13,284 nt of DNA. It comes from CAJBLF01 sp964494005 (lineage in GTDB: Bacteria > Patescibacteriota > Gracilibacteria > Absconditabacterales > Absconditicoccaceae). This document shows positions 1 through 7,600 of the stretch, piece after piece (the first letter of the stretch is position 1; each line of letters opens with the position of its first letter). The stretch covers positions 1 through 13,284 of the forward strand of contig CAZBQE010000024.1 of assembly GCA_964494005.1 (NCBI GenBank), in the 5' to 3' direction. Both the position numbers and the translations under genes were made by a program. The notes beneath the pieces are model-generated. The model searched no databases. It was given only the letters and a program-made list of their open reading frames with translations, and was not told the origin of the DNA.

Positions 1-5
1 AAACA

Positions 6-113
6 ATGATAAATGATAAATTTTAAATTATAGATGCAAGAATTACTAAAATGAACTATTGTATGCTACTATAGTTAATAAATACACAAATCCTTCATCT
101 ATCATTTTTCATC
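6..113 (+). promoter_or_regulatory. Leader element copy 1, upstream of rplJ
   Basis: The core is a 20-nt stretch at 45-64 that is identical to 3587-3606, followed by TACTATAGT at 67-75, also shared with copy 2. Positions 54-63 (AACTATTGTA) pair with 67-76 (TACTATAGTT), leaving a 3-nt loop and one T-T mismatch. Outer complementary words flank it: TAGATG near 31-36 with CATCTA at 96-101, and AAATGATA at 11-18 with TATCATTT at 100-107. The hairpin starts 101 nt before the rplJ ATG, against 104 nt for copy 2 before rpsF-rpsR. A promoter with a TATAGT-like -10, or a structured 5' leader, would both fit. I see no convincing -35 box. Confidence 0.5.
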
Positions 114-154
114 TCTAATCAATTCATTAAATTTAGTTATTTAGTTATATTAGA

Positions 155-805
155 ATGGCAATTACCAAAGACAAGAAAAAACAGATCTTGGCGAACTATA
201 TAGAAGATCTCAAAGGCGCGACCAATGCGGTTATCGTCAAACAATCAGGAATACCTGTGACGCTCGCAAATAAAATTAGAATGGAGCTCAAAGGTGCTGA
301 TGGAAAGATGAATATCATCAAAAAAAGAATATTCCTCAGGGCGCTTAAGGACGCAGGACTCGAAGAAGTAGGTGTAGAATCTCTTGAAGGTCCAGTTTTT
401 GCTTTGTATGCCAAAGAAAACGAATTTGCTCCGCTCAAAGTGATTAATAAATTTGCGAAAGAATTCAAAAAAGATAAGAAAAAATCTGACTTCTCTTTTA
501 TCTGAGGATGGTTCGAGAAAAAATGGCAAGATGGTGAATATGTGACTGAACTTGCTAACGTGCCTTCCAAAGAAGAATTGATTTCCAAACTTTGCTACTT
601 ATTCAATTATCCATTACAATCATTCGCTTGTGTACTTAGTGAAATAGCAAAGAAGGATGGTGGTGTGGTAGAGGAAGTGAAAGAAGAGCCAAAAACTGAA
701 GTAAAAGCAGAAGAAGTTAAAATAGAGGAACCAAAAGCTGAAGAAGCACCAGCTGAAGCACCAGCCGTAGAAGAGAAATTAGCTGAAGAACCAAAAGCTG
801 AATAA
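155..805 (+). CDS. rplJ: Large ribosomal subunit protein uL10, with UGA=Gly and an acidic C-terminal tail
   Basis: L10 anchors L7/L12 dimers on the 50S stalk and helps recruit translational GTPases. The protein is 216 aa when the UGA at 503-505 (residue 117) is read as Gly. The surrounding residues, FSFIGGWFEKKW, match the conserved GGW segment of L10, where the Trp is TGG, so UGA is not Trp here. Residues 1-129 hold the globular rRNA-binding domain. Residues about 135-168 form the helix that binds L7/L12. Residues 171-216 are an E/P/K/A-rich acidic tail with EEPK and EEPKAE repeats, which makes the protein about 40 aa longer than usual L10. The start is the first ATG after stops. It has no Shine-Dalgarno and follows TTTAGTTATTTAGTTATA. 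rplL follows after 143 bp, as expected for a stalk operon. The identity is secure, and the role of the tail is unknown. Confidence 0.95.
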
Positions 806-829
806 AATGGAAAAATGGAAAAATGTAGA

Positions 830-906
830 ATTGAAAAAATTAATATTTCAATGTTTACATCTTTCAATATTTCAATCTTATAGTTAGTAGTTTAGGCGTT
901 TAGGCG
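830..906 (+). repeat. Inverted and tandem short words in the rplJ-rplL spacer
   Basis: ATTGAAA at 830-836 can pair with any of three TTTCAAT copies at 846-852, 862-868 and 870-876. An 8-bp tandem duplication, TTTAGGCG, lies at 891-898 and 899-906. The spacer has no ORF of interest. Function is unknown. The stems are weak and lack a T-run, so I do not call a terminator. Confidence 0.55.
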
Positions 907-948
907 CTTCAACATATTAAGTATTTTATTACTTTATTTCATAGTACA

Positions 949-1341
949 ATGGCAGAATTATCAGGAAACGCACAAAAAATCATGGATCTTGTCAAGGACA
1001 TGAGTGCAGTAGAACTAAACACATTAGTTAAAGCTTTAGAAGAAGAGTTTGGCGTAAGCGCAGCAGCTATGGTTGTTGCTGGTGGAGCTGCTGGTGGAGC
1101 TGCAGATGCAGGAGCTGCTGGTGGACAAGCTGACGTAGTAAACATCGAATTGACAGAGATTGGTCAACAGAAAATCGGTGTAATCAAAGTAGTCAAAGAA
1201 GTACTTGGGCTTGGACTCAAAGAAGCTAAAGATCTTGTAGAAAAAGCACCTACTGTCATCAAAGAAAAGGTGAAATATGAAGAAGCTGAAGGTATCAAGG
1301 CTAAATTGGAAGTTGAGGGAGCTACTATTACCCTTAAGTAA
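949..1341 (+). CDS. rplL: Large ribosomal subunit protein bL12 (L7/L12)
   Basis: L7/L12 is the flexible multi-copy stalk protein that contacts EF-Tu, EF-G and initiation factors. At 130 aa it is close to the family's usual 120-130. Residues 1-42 are the helical dimerisation domain that binds the L10 helix. Residues about 44-60 are the Ala/Gly hinge (GGAAGGAADAGAAGG). The C-terminal domain has the signature KIGVIKVVKEVLGLGLKEAK, close to the canonical IKxVRExTGLGLKEAKxLV. The gene contains no UGA, CGA or CGG codon, so it reads normally in any code; all its glycines are GGN. It starts at ATG without a Shine-Dalgarno, preceded by the T-rich ACTTTATTTC at 931-940. It ends with UAA. Confidence 0.97.
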   Translation: MAELSGNAQKIMDLVKDMSAVELNTLVKALEEEFGVSAAAMVVAGGAAGGAADAGAAGGQADVVNIELTEIGQQKIGVIKVVKEVLGLGLKEAKDLVEKAPTVIKEKVKYEEAEGIKAKLEVEGATITLK

Positions 1342-1396
1342 GAATTTTGAATTTTAAAGGCGAAATTTTAAATTTTGAAACTATGTATATACGTTT

Positions 1397-1431
1397 TCAA
1401 ATTATAAATTTCAAATTATAAATTTCAAATT
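1397..1431. repeat. 14-bp tandem repeat in the rplL-rpsB spacer
   Basis: The unit TCAAATTATAAATT occurs at 1397-1410 and 1411-1424, followed by a partial third copy. The nearby AATTTTAAATTTTGAAA (about 1362-1378) is an imperfect reverse complement, so the region can fold back on itself. A T-rich block, CTTTATTTTATTC at 1436-1448, then precedes rpsB. Confidence 0.6.
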
Positions 1432-1461
1432 TCACTTTATTTTATTCAAATCGTAAACATT

Positions 1462-2124
1462 ATGAGTATATCTGTAAACGATGTGATTGAAGCACAAGCA
1501 CATATTGGTACGCTCAAAAGCGAGGCTCACCCAAAGACCAATAAATATTGGGCAGGGGTAGTCAACAATATTGTTGTTATCAATCCAGAAGTTATCATAG
1601 AGCAGATCGAAAACGCCAAGAAAAAGATTCAGAAAGCAAAAGAGGAGGGAAAAGAAATCTTGATTGTCTCCGAAAAAAAGATGTATGCAGATGAATTGGA
1701 AAAGCTCGGTGAAAAATATGGAGTAAGCTACCTCAACTACAAGCTTCCTTCATGATTTTTGACGAATTTCGAAACACTCAAAAAAAGGATAGAGTCCATG
1801 AATACTATGGCTCGTTTTGTTGATAGTGATGTATATATGTCCTTAACAAAAAAAGAGCAGTTGGTCTACAAAAGAAAACTTGCGAGAGTCCTCAAAATTT
1901 ATAAGTGAGTAAAAAATTTGAGCAGAAAACCTGAATTGGTGATTGTGCTTGATGGACAGATGATGGATAATTTCATCAATGAGATAATCAAGACACCTAA
2001 CATACAGAATATCGTCATTACAGGGACTAATTTTTCTAGACGATGGGATGAAGAAAGCATTATCCTTGCGAATATATGAAGTCACAAAAGTGTGGATTTT
2101 GTTCTCAATAGTATGTTCAAATAA
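1462..2124 (+). CDS. rpsB: Small ribosomal subunit protein uS2, with three UGA=Gly codons
   Basis: S2 is a 30S protein at the head-body junction that holds S1 near the mRNA exit in bacteria that have S1. The protein is 220 aa when the UGA codons at 1753, 1906 and 2077 (residues 98, 149 and 206) are read as Gly. The first falls in LNYKLPSGFLTNFETL, which matches the conserved WLGGTLTNFKT motif of S2, so Gly is the expected residue. The N-terminal part, AQAHIGTLKSEAHPKTNKYW, corresponds to the GxHxGHxxxxxNPKM region. The C-terminal VLDGQMMDNFINEIIKTPN and the following beta strand correspond to the nucleotide-binding-like core, although the canonical DTNCDP is changed to GTNFSR. There is one CGA codon at 2041 (residue 194). 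rpsB is normally followed by tsf; here a small membrane protein gene lies between them. It ends in UAA. Confidence 0.93.
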
Positions 2125-2179
2125 AGAGATTGTGTGTCTTGTGAATATGTAGCGCGATTTATCTTCTCTTTTGATTCCT

Positions 2180-2647
2180 ATGGAAGAAACAAAAGCTCAA
2201 GAAGTAAATGTTCCAGTTATGGTGCAAACTTCCCAAGAGGTATATACTCCTAGTAGTACGGAGAAAAAAAGGGCAGTGATGATGTATCTGCTGATCGGTA
2301 TTATTGTCGTAGCACTCAATAATCAAAAAAAAAGTGATTTTGAGTCTTTTCATCTCAAGCAAGCTTTGGGATGGTGGGCGGTATTTCTACTTTTGATTAT
2401 TGTGACCTCTATCTTTATGTTGCTTCCTGTTGTTAAATATCTCCCTATTTTTGCTGTGATTGTCATGGTAGTGTTTATGGGGGTATTCGTCAAAAAAGCA
2501 CGAGATGGGAAATATAGTATTGCCGAAGAAAACAAGTTGGCGATATTCTATGCACTCGGAGGGCGGATTATAACACTCTTTGAGGTAAAAGAAGAAAAAG
2601 AGAAAAAAACATCAGTAAATCCACCAGAAAATAAAATGGAAGGGTAA
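2180..2647 (+). CDS. Small three-helix membrane protein, DUF4870/Tic20-like
   Basis: This is a 155-aa predicted integral membrane protein. A polar N-terminus (1-30) precedes three hydrophobic segments at about residues 32-47, 65-83 and 87-104. A charged C-terminal tail follows, rich in E and K (KEEKEKK). The FHLKQALGWW segment (57-66) resembles the FHxxQA motif of DUF4870/Tic20-like proteins, and KxxDGKYSI after the third helix fits that family's short loop; this is recognition by eye, not a search. CGA at 2501 (residue 108) gives AWDGKYSI and CGG at 2564 (residue 129) gives GGWII if both codons mean Trp. ATG at 2180 is preferred; an in-frame TTG at 2171 is the only upstream alternative before a UAG. 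No UGA is present. It sits between rpsB and tsf, which are usually adjacent. I do not know its function. Confidence 0.8.
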   Translation: MEETKAQEVNVPVMVQTSQEVYTPSSTEKKRAVMMYLLIGIIVVALNNQKKSDFESFHLKQALGWWAVFLLLIIVTSIFMLLPVVKYLPIFAVIVMVVFMGVFVKKARDGKYSIAEENKLAIFYALGGRIITLFEVKEEKEKKTSVNPPENKMEG

Positions 2648-2710
2648 TATCAAAAAAAGGACGAACAATATTCAGATTATATTCGTAATATCTAGATAAA
2701 TATATCATCT

Positions 2711-2730
2711 ATCATTTATCATTTATCATT
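2711..2730. repeat. 7-bp tandem repeat immediately before tsf
   Basis: ATCATTT repeats just under three times and runs up to the tsf ATG at 2731. The same CATCTATCATTT wording closes leader element copy 1 and, in near form, copy 2. It occupies the place of a ribosome binding site, and no purine-rich Shine-Dalgarno is present. Confidence 0.55.
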
Positions 2731-3537
2731 ATGTTTATGGGAAATATAGAATTGTTAAAACAATTGAGGGAGATTACATTTGCTCCGCTCAAGGATTGTA
2801 AAGAAGCATTGGCGGAAGCAGGTGATGACTTAGAAAAAGCACAGGAAATATTAAGAAAAAAAGGTATTGCTAAAGCAGGAAATAGAGCAGAAAGAGAAAC
2901 CAAGGAGGGTATCGTGAAAATGGAAGAAAAAAACGGGAAAATTATCGGATTGAAATTATTGTGTGAAACAGATTTTGTTGCAAAAAACGAAAATTTCTGA
3001 GCATTATTCGATTCCGTAGCAGAAAAAATAGCACAAAGTGATAAGGAAGTTGCAGGATTGGATGATTTGGATGCTACATTAAGAGAAACAGTAGAAAATG
3101 AAGTGAAGGAGTTCATGGGAAAAACAGGAGAAAATATGAATATTTGAGATGTGTTGGTAACCAAAGAAAAAGCATTTGTATACAATCATCCAGGAAATAA
3201 AGTAGCTACTTTGATTTTTTTCGAAGGGGGAAATGATGATGTAGCAAAAGAACTTGCTTTGCAAGTAACTGCTATGAATCCTACCTATGTATCATTTGAG
3301 GAGGTTGATCAAGTGGAGATAGCTAAGATGAAAGAGGAGTTTGGTGCAGAGCTCAAAGCTGCAGGAAAGCCTGAAGCGATGATAAAACAGATAGTTGATG
3401 GGAAAATAAAAAAATCCTTGGCTGATGTCGTATTGTTAGAACAGGAATATATCAGAGATGGAGCGAAAAAAATAAAAGAATTGCTTCCTGCTGATATGAA
3501 AGTGACAAAATTTGTTAGAATGGCAATCTGATCATAA
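2731..3537 (+). CDS. tsf: Elongation factor Ts, with three UGA=Gly codons
   Basis: EF-Ts is the nucleotide exchange factor that releases GDP from EF-Tu in the cytoplasm. The protein is 268 aa when the UGA codons at 2998, 3145 and 3529 (residues 90, 139 and 267) are read as Gly. Residues 1-50 form the UBA-like domain, with APLKDCKEALAEAGDD and LRKKGIAKA. The EF-Tu contact motif CETDFVAKNENF is at about residues 78-89. The last UGA gives VRMAIGS before a UAA, matching the usual VVRFxxG ending, so the gene really stops at 3535-3537. The canonical TGAGM before DCK is replaced by TFAPL. The start may be ATG 2731 or ATG 2737. The gene has no CGA or CGG codons. S6-S18 follows after a 162-bp spacer that holds leader element copy 2. 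Confidence 0.94.
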
Positions 3538-3548
3538 AAAAATAATTA

Positions 3549-3656
3549 TAGATGAGAAATTAGGAATGATAAATGGTGTTGTATTCACTAAAATGAACTA
3601 TTGTATTATTACTATAGTCAATAATAAAACAAAATCTTACATCTACCATTTATCAT
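3549..3656 (+). promoter_or_regulatory. Leader element copy 2, upstream of the S6-S18 gene
   Basis: The 20-nt core at 3587-3606 is identical to 45-64. The hairpin arms are 3596-3605 and 3610-3619, with a 4-nt loop; the loop differs from copy 1 while the stem is kept apart from the outermost base. Around it lies a perfect 12-bp inverted repeat, ATGATAAATGGT at 3566-3577 and ACCATTTATCAT at 3645-3656, with TAGATG/CATCTA further out. The hairpin begins 104 nt before the ATG at 3700. It may be a promoter, a leader RNA or a small MITE-like repeat. The nearly equal distance to the start in both copies favours a cis-regulatory role. Confidence 0.55.
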
Positions 3657-3699
3657 ATAAAATTTAATGAGTATTTTTTAATCTCTTAGGTATAAAAGT

Positions 3700-4266
3700 A
3701 TGCAAAAGTATGATGTCGTATTGTTGGTTGACGCGTCGTTGTCAGAAAGCGTTCGCAAGGAAACTCTTGCTGAGTTTGAAAATATGATCAAAAAGACGAT
3801 TGTCCAAAAAGATGATGTAGGACTTCAACAATTGATGTATAATCTATGAAGTAAAGCTTGAAATGATAAGGCATATGTGTATTCTTATTACATTGAGGCA
3901 GAAACTGAAGATTTGGAAGGTATCAAAAAACATCTTTTGTATAACAAAGAGGTTAAGAGATACTGTATTTTCAAGATGGACAAGAATGAAGAGTTTCTTA
4001 CTTTTGCGAAGGTCAATGATGAGCTCAATGCAATTATAGAATCACGAGATCCTAAGAAACTTTGACAAAAGGTGAATTTTTTTGCTGATACCAAGAACGA
4101 AAAATATATTAATCGAAAGGGAGTAGCTATGCTCAAAAAATATATCACGAGATTTGGTAATATTAAACCAAGAGCATATACCAAAAATTCCGTATCGATA
4201 CAAAAGAAGTTAAAGAAGGCAATATTGAGAACAAGAGAATTAGGATTTATCGCATATAAGAAATAG
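3700..4266 (+). CDS. Fused small ribosomal subunit proteins bS6 and bS18
   Basis: One 188-aa reading frame covers both proteins when UGA at 3847, 3859 and 4063 (residues 50, 54 and 122) is read as Gly. Residues 1-121 resemble S6: MQKYDVVLLV at the N-terminus, then LQQLMYNLG and YVYSYYIEAE where S6 has RRLAYPI and YVLxxFxA. Residues 123-188 resemble S18: INxKGVAMLKKYITRFGNI (canonical IDYKDxxxLxxFIxxxGKI), then KPRAYT, QKKLKKAILRTRELGFIAY. S6 and S18 form a heterodimer on the 30S platform, so a covalent link is structurally plausible. The junction Gly122 is encoded by UGA, and GTG at 4072 could be an internal start, so separate synthesis is not excluded. CGA at 4114 (residue 139) sits on the aromatic of IDYKD; another CGA is at 4045. 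There is no ssb gene between the halves, unlike the usual rpsF-ssb-rpsR. It ends in UAG, the only one in the window. Confidence 0.88.
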
Positions 4267-4380
4267 GTTGGCTTAAAGCTTAAGGCTTGAGGCACGATAT
4301 AAGTAAATTTACTATATCATGTATCTAGCATTTGGCATCTATTATCAAGTAAAAAATTTAACATTTAACATTACAAAAGG
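4267..4380. other. Spacer between S6-S18 and rpmH
   Basis: This 114-bp spacer holds inverted AAGCTT/CTTAAG-type words at about 4269-4292 and a 12-bp palindrome, AGTAAATTTACT, at 4302-4313. TAACATT words precede rpmH. I see no ORF, no T-run terminator and no clear promoter. ACAAAAGG directly abuts the rpmH ATG, too close to be a standard Shine-Dalgarno. Confidence 0.4.
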
Positions 4381-4536
4381 ATGGCAAGTAAACTAAGAAG
4401 AGTGAGAAAATATTCTCGAAGGAAGAGAATAGGAAAGCATGGATTCAGAGAAAGAATGCAAACAGCGTCATGAAGAGCATTATTGAGTAGAAGAAGAAGA
4501 AAAGGAAGGAAACAATTAGCTGTTCAAAGATCGTAA
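4381..4536 (+). CDS. rpmH: Large ribosomal subunit protein bL34
   Basis: L34 is a small, very basic 50S protein. The 51-aa product includes KHGFRERMQTASGRALLSRR, which matches the canonical HGFRxRMxTxxGRxVLxxRRxKGRxxL. The Gly of the conserved GR is UGA at 4471-4473 (residue 31). With standard stops the gene would be cut to 30 codons and easily missed. There is one CGA at 4417 (residue 13), in the basic N-terminal part, where alignment does not settle Arg versus Trp. rpmH is usually beside dnaA and rnpA; neither is seen here, and it lies directly upstream of rpoB. It ends in UAA. Confidence 0.94.
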
Positions 4537-4558
4537 ACTACGGTTTTTGAATTTTTTT
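4528..4558 (+). terminator. Candidate intrinsic terminator overlapping the rpmH stop
   Basis: A short stem, CGTA (4532-4535) with TACG (4539-4542) around a 3-nt loop, can be extended by A-U and G-U pairs to 4528/4546. T-rich runs follow at 4544-4548 and 4552-4558. The stem includes the UAA codon. It is weak in GC, so termination or attenuation before rpoB is only a possibility. Confidence 0.35.
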
Positions 4559-4607
4559 GTTTTTGGAGAAGGTGAAAACCAGAGAATAAGACAGAATACT
4601 ATCTATT

Positions 4608-4620
4608 GTTTATTTTCTTA
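4608..4620 (+). promoter_or_regulatory. T-rich start-proximal motif before rpoB
   Basis: GTTTATTTTCTTA occurs here, 14 nt before the rpoB ATG, and again identically at 8500-8512 before rpoC. Both are followed by CGTATG at the start codon. Related blocks precede rpsB (1436-1448) and rplL (931-940). No Shine-Dalgarno is present at these starts, so the motif may help ribosome binding or belong to a promoter. Confidence 0.45.
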
Positions 4621-4634
4621 TCACATATATACGT

Positions 4635-7600
4635 ATGGCTGCAAAAAAACTTTCCCAAGGGAAAAAACAAACAAAATCTATAAAAAAGACATCAGTAAAA
4701 AAAACGAAAGTTACGCCAAAAATAACAAAGGCGCCAAAAAAAACCCAAACAAAGGCTTCTGTCAAAAAGTCTCCGTCAATAGTATCACATCAGGTAGTGA
4801 AAAATGTTAGGACACATACAACTATCAAGATTCCAGAGATATTCAAAGATTTCTATAGGGAAGGAAATAGGATATTTTTGCGTAATCCAAGAAAATTCGC
4901 TGGATTTCCTGACCTGCTTGATTTACAAAAAAGAGGATATAATGATTTTATCAAAAAATATATCAATAAACTTTTCGATACGATCAATCCTGTATGGGAT
5001 ATCGCTGGAGAGAAGATGTATGTAGAAATTGATGATGTAAAAATTTTGGATCCTATCGATGATGTAAAAATCTGCAAAAAAAAGGAATTGACCTATGGAG
5101 GTATCATTACTGGTAAAGTGAAATTGAATGAGGTTCGTGATGATGGAAAAAAGAAAACAGAGAAAACCTTATTTAGTAAACGTGCAAATATCGGTATTTT
5201 GCCATTGATGACACCGTCAGCTTCATATATTATCAATGGAGTAGAAAGGGTTATTATATCACAGATTATTAGATCATACGGTATATTTTTTGCGAAAAAA
5301 GATTTCAGATATTCATTCAAGGTGATTCCTGAAAACGGACCACGATTGGAAGTACAGGTAGAAAAATCAGGAGTAGTAGTAGCGAGAATGAACAAATCTA
5401 GGAAATTTCCTATCACGACATTATTGAGAATATTTGGTTTGGAAACTGACGAAAGCATTAGAGAAGTTTTCAAAGATACCTTTGATGAAGAGGATTTTAA
5501 TTATCTTGAACAAACACTCAAAAAAGATAATACGACTGACGCTTTATCTGCTGCTGAATTCGTATACAACAAAATTAGACCAGGAGAATTGATTGATCCG
5601 GAAAGTGCATTAAATTATCTCAAAAGCCAATTTCTTTCTACAGAAAGGATTTTTATGGGAAGAATTGCAAGAAGAAAGCTTAATGCAAAATTGGATATCA
5701 AGAAACCGCTTGATGGTGATATCGCAAATATTTTTGATGGCGAAGATCTTGTAGGTGCATTGAACTATCTCTTTAATATATCAAATTTCAAAAAAGGATA
5801 TTATACTGATGATTCTGATCATCTTTCCAATAAACGTATCAGATCTATGGGAGAGATTCTTTTCGCGCATTTACAGCCAGTCATGAGGAAGTTTGTGAAG
5901 AGTATCAAAGGAAAACTTTCTATTTTAAATTTAGAAAGTCCACTGAAAATTACTGACTTGGTAAATTTCAAAATTATAGACAATGCGATCAAAAGCTTTT
6001 TTGCAACATCGCAATTATCTCAATTTTTGGATCAGATTAATCCATTATCAGAAATAGAACACAAAAGAAGAATTACTGCACTCGGACCTGGGGGACTCAA
6101 AAGAGAAACCGCAAAGTTTGAAGTACGTGATGTTCATCCTTCACACTATGGAAGAATATGTCCTATCGAAACGCCGGAAGGTCAGAATATTGGATTAGTT
6201 ATTTATCAATCATTATATTCTCGTGTCAATGATGAAGGGTTTTTGGAAACGCCTGCGCTCAAAATTCATCGTGAAGTACCAGCAAAAAAAGAATTATTGG
6301 TCAATAGGATTGCTCATCGTGATATTCATGCATTAGATGCGAAAGGAAAAGAATTGAAAACTATTATCGTCAAAGAAGATCAATATATCGATGAAAAAGC
6401 AGCCAAAGAGATAGAGAAAGTGTATGGAAAATTATGAAGCATCATAACAGTGAAGCCATTTTTTACTAATGATGTAGAATATATTTCTCCTGAATCTGAC
6501 GAAAAATGTTGTATTGCTGATGCGACAACACCTATCGATGTGTACAACAATGTCACGGAAGTTCGTGTAGCAGCAAGACAATTTACTGAGATGGGAATGT
6601 TTCATGCAGGAGATATTACTCATATCGATGTCAATCCATCACAGATATTTTCTCCAAATACGTCTTTGATCCCATTTGTTGATCATAATGATGCGGTGCG
6701 TGCTTCTATTGCGACAAACCAACAGAGACAAGCGTTGCCGTTATTGAAAAATGATGCACCATTGGTAGGAACAGGATTGGAGAGAGATATTGTACAGATG
6801 ACTCATGCAGTGCTCAAAGCTGAAGGCGAAGGTGAAGTTGTTTATGTTGATGGGAAAAGAGTAAAAATCAAATATAAAACAGGTATCAAAGAATATCCGC
6901 TAGTAGTATTTGCAAGATCAAATAGTAAATCATGTATGACTCAGTTACCTAGAGTGTCTTTGGGACAAAAAATCAAAAAAGGTGATTTGATCGCAGAAGG
7001 TCCATGTTCTGTTGATGGAGAGATGGCACTTGGAAAGAATCTGAGAATCGCATTTATGTCATGGAAAGGATATAACTATGAAGATGCAATCGTTATTTCT
7101 CAAAGATTAGTAAAAGATGATGAATTATCATCAATAAATATAGATGAATATGAAATCGAAGTTGCAGATACAAAACTCGGACCTGAAGAGACAACCAATG
7201 ATATTCCAGGAGTATCTATGATTAAACTCAAAAATTTGGATGAAGATGGAGTAATCAGGATTGGATCTATTGTAAAATGAGGAGATATTCTTATCGGAAA
7301 AATTACTCCAAAATCAGAAGGTGAACTTACTCCTGAAGAGAAGCTTATACAAGCTATTTTCTGAGATAAATCAAAAAATGTAAAAGATACGTCATTGTAT
7401 GTTCCATCAGGAAGTAATGAAGGAAAAGTTATTGATGTCGTAATTCTTGATGCAAAAAAAGGAGATAATTTGATGGCAGGAGTTAGAAAAAAAATCAAAG
7501 TCTATGTCGCAAGTACAAGAAAAATTGAAGTTTGAGATAAACTTGCCGGAAAACATGGAAACAAAGGTATTATATCAATAGTTGTTCCAGAAGAGGATAT

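Noticed and set aside
54..76. A standard sigma70 promoter assigned to the leader hairpin
   Set aside because: TATAGT is a fair -10, but no TTGACA-like box lies 16-18 nt upstream in either copy, so I kept it as an unclassified regulatory element.
196..588. Long minus-strand open frames opposite rplJ, tsf, rpoB and rpoC
   Set aside because: They mirror strongly conserved + strand genes, have no recognisable domains and no plausible starts; they are antisense shadows.
4547..4810. An open frame overlapping the start of rpoB
   Set aside because: It runs through the rpmH-rpoB spacer and the rpoB N-terminus in another frame; the peptide is low-complexity and unlike any family I know.
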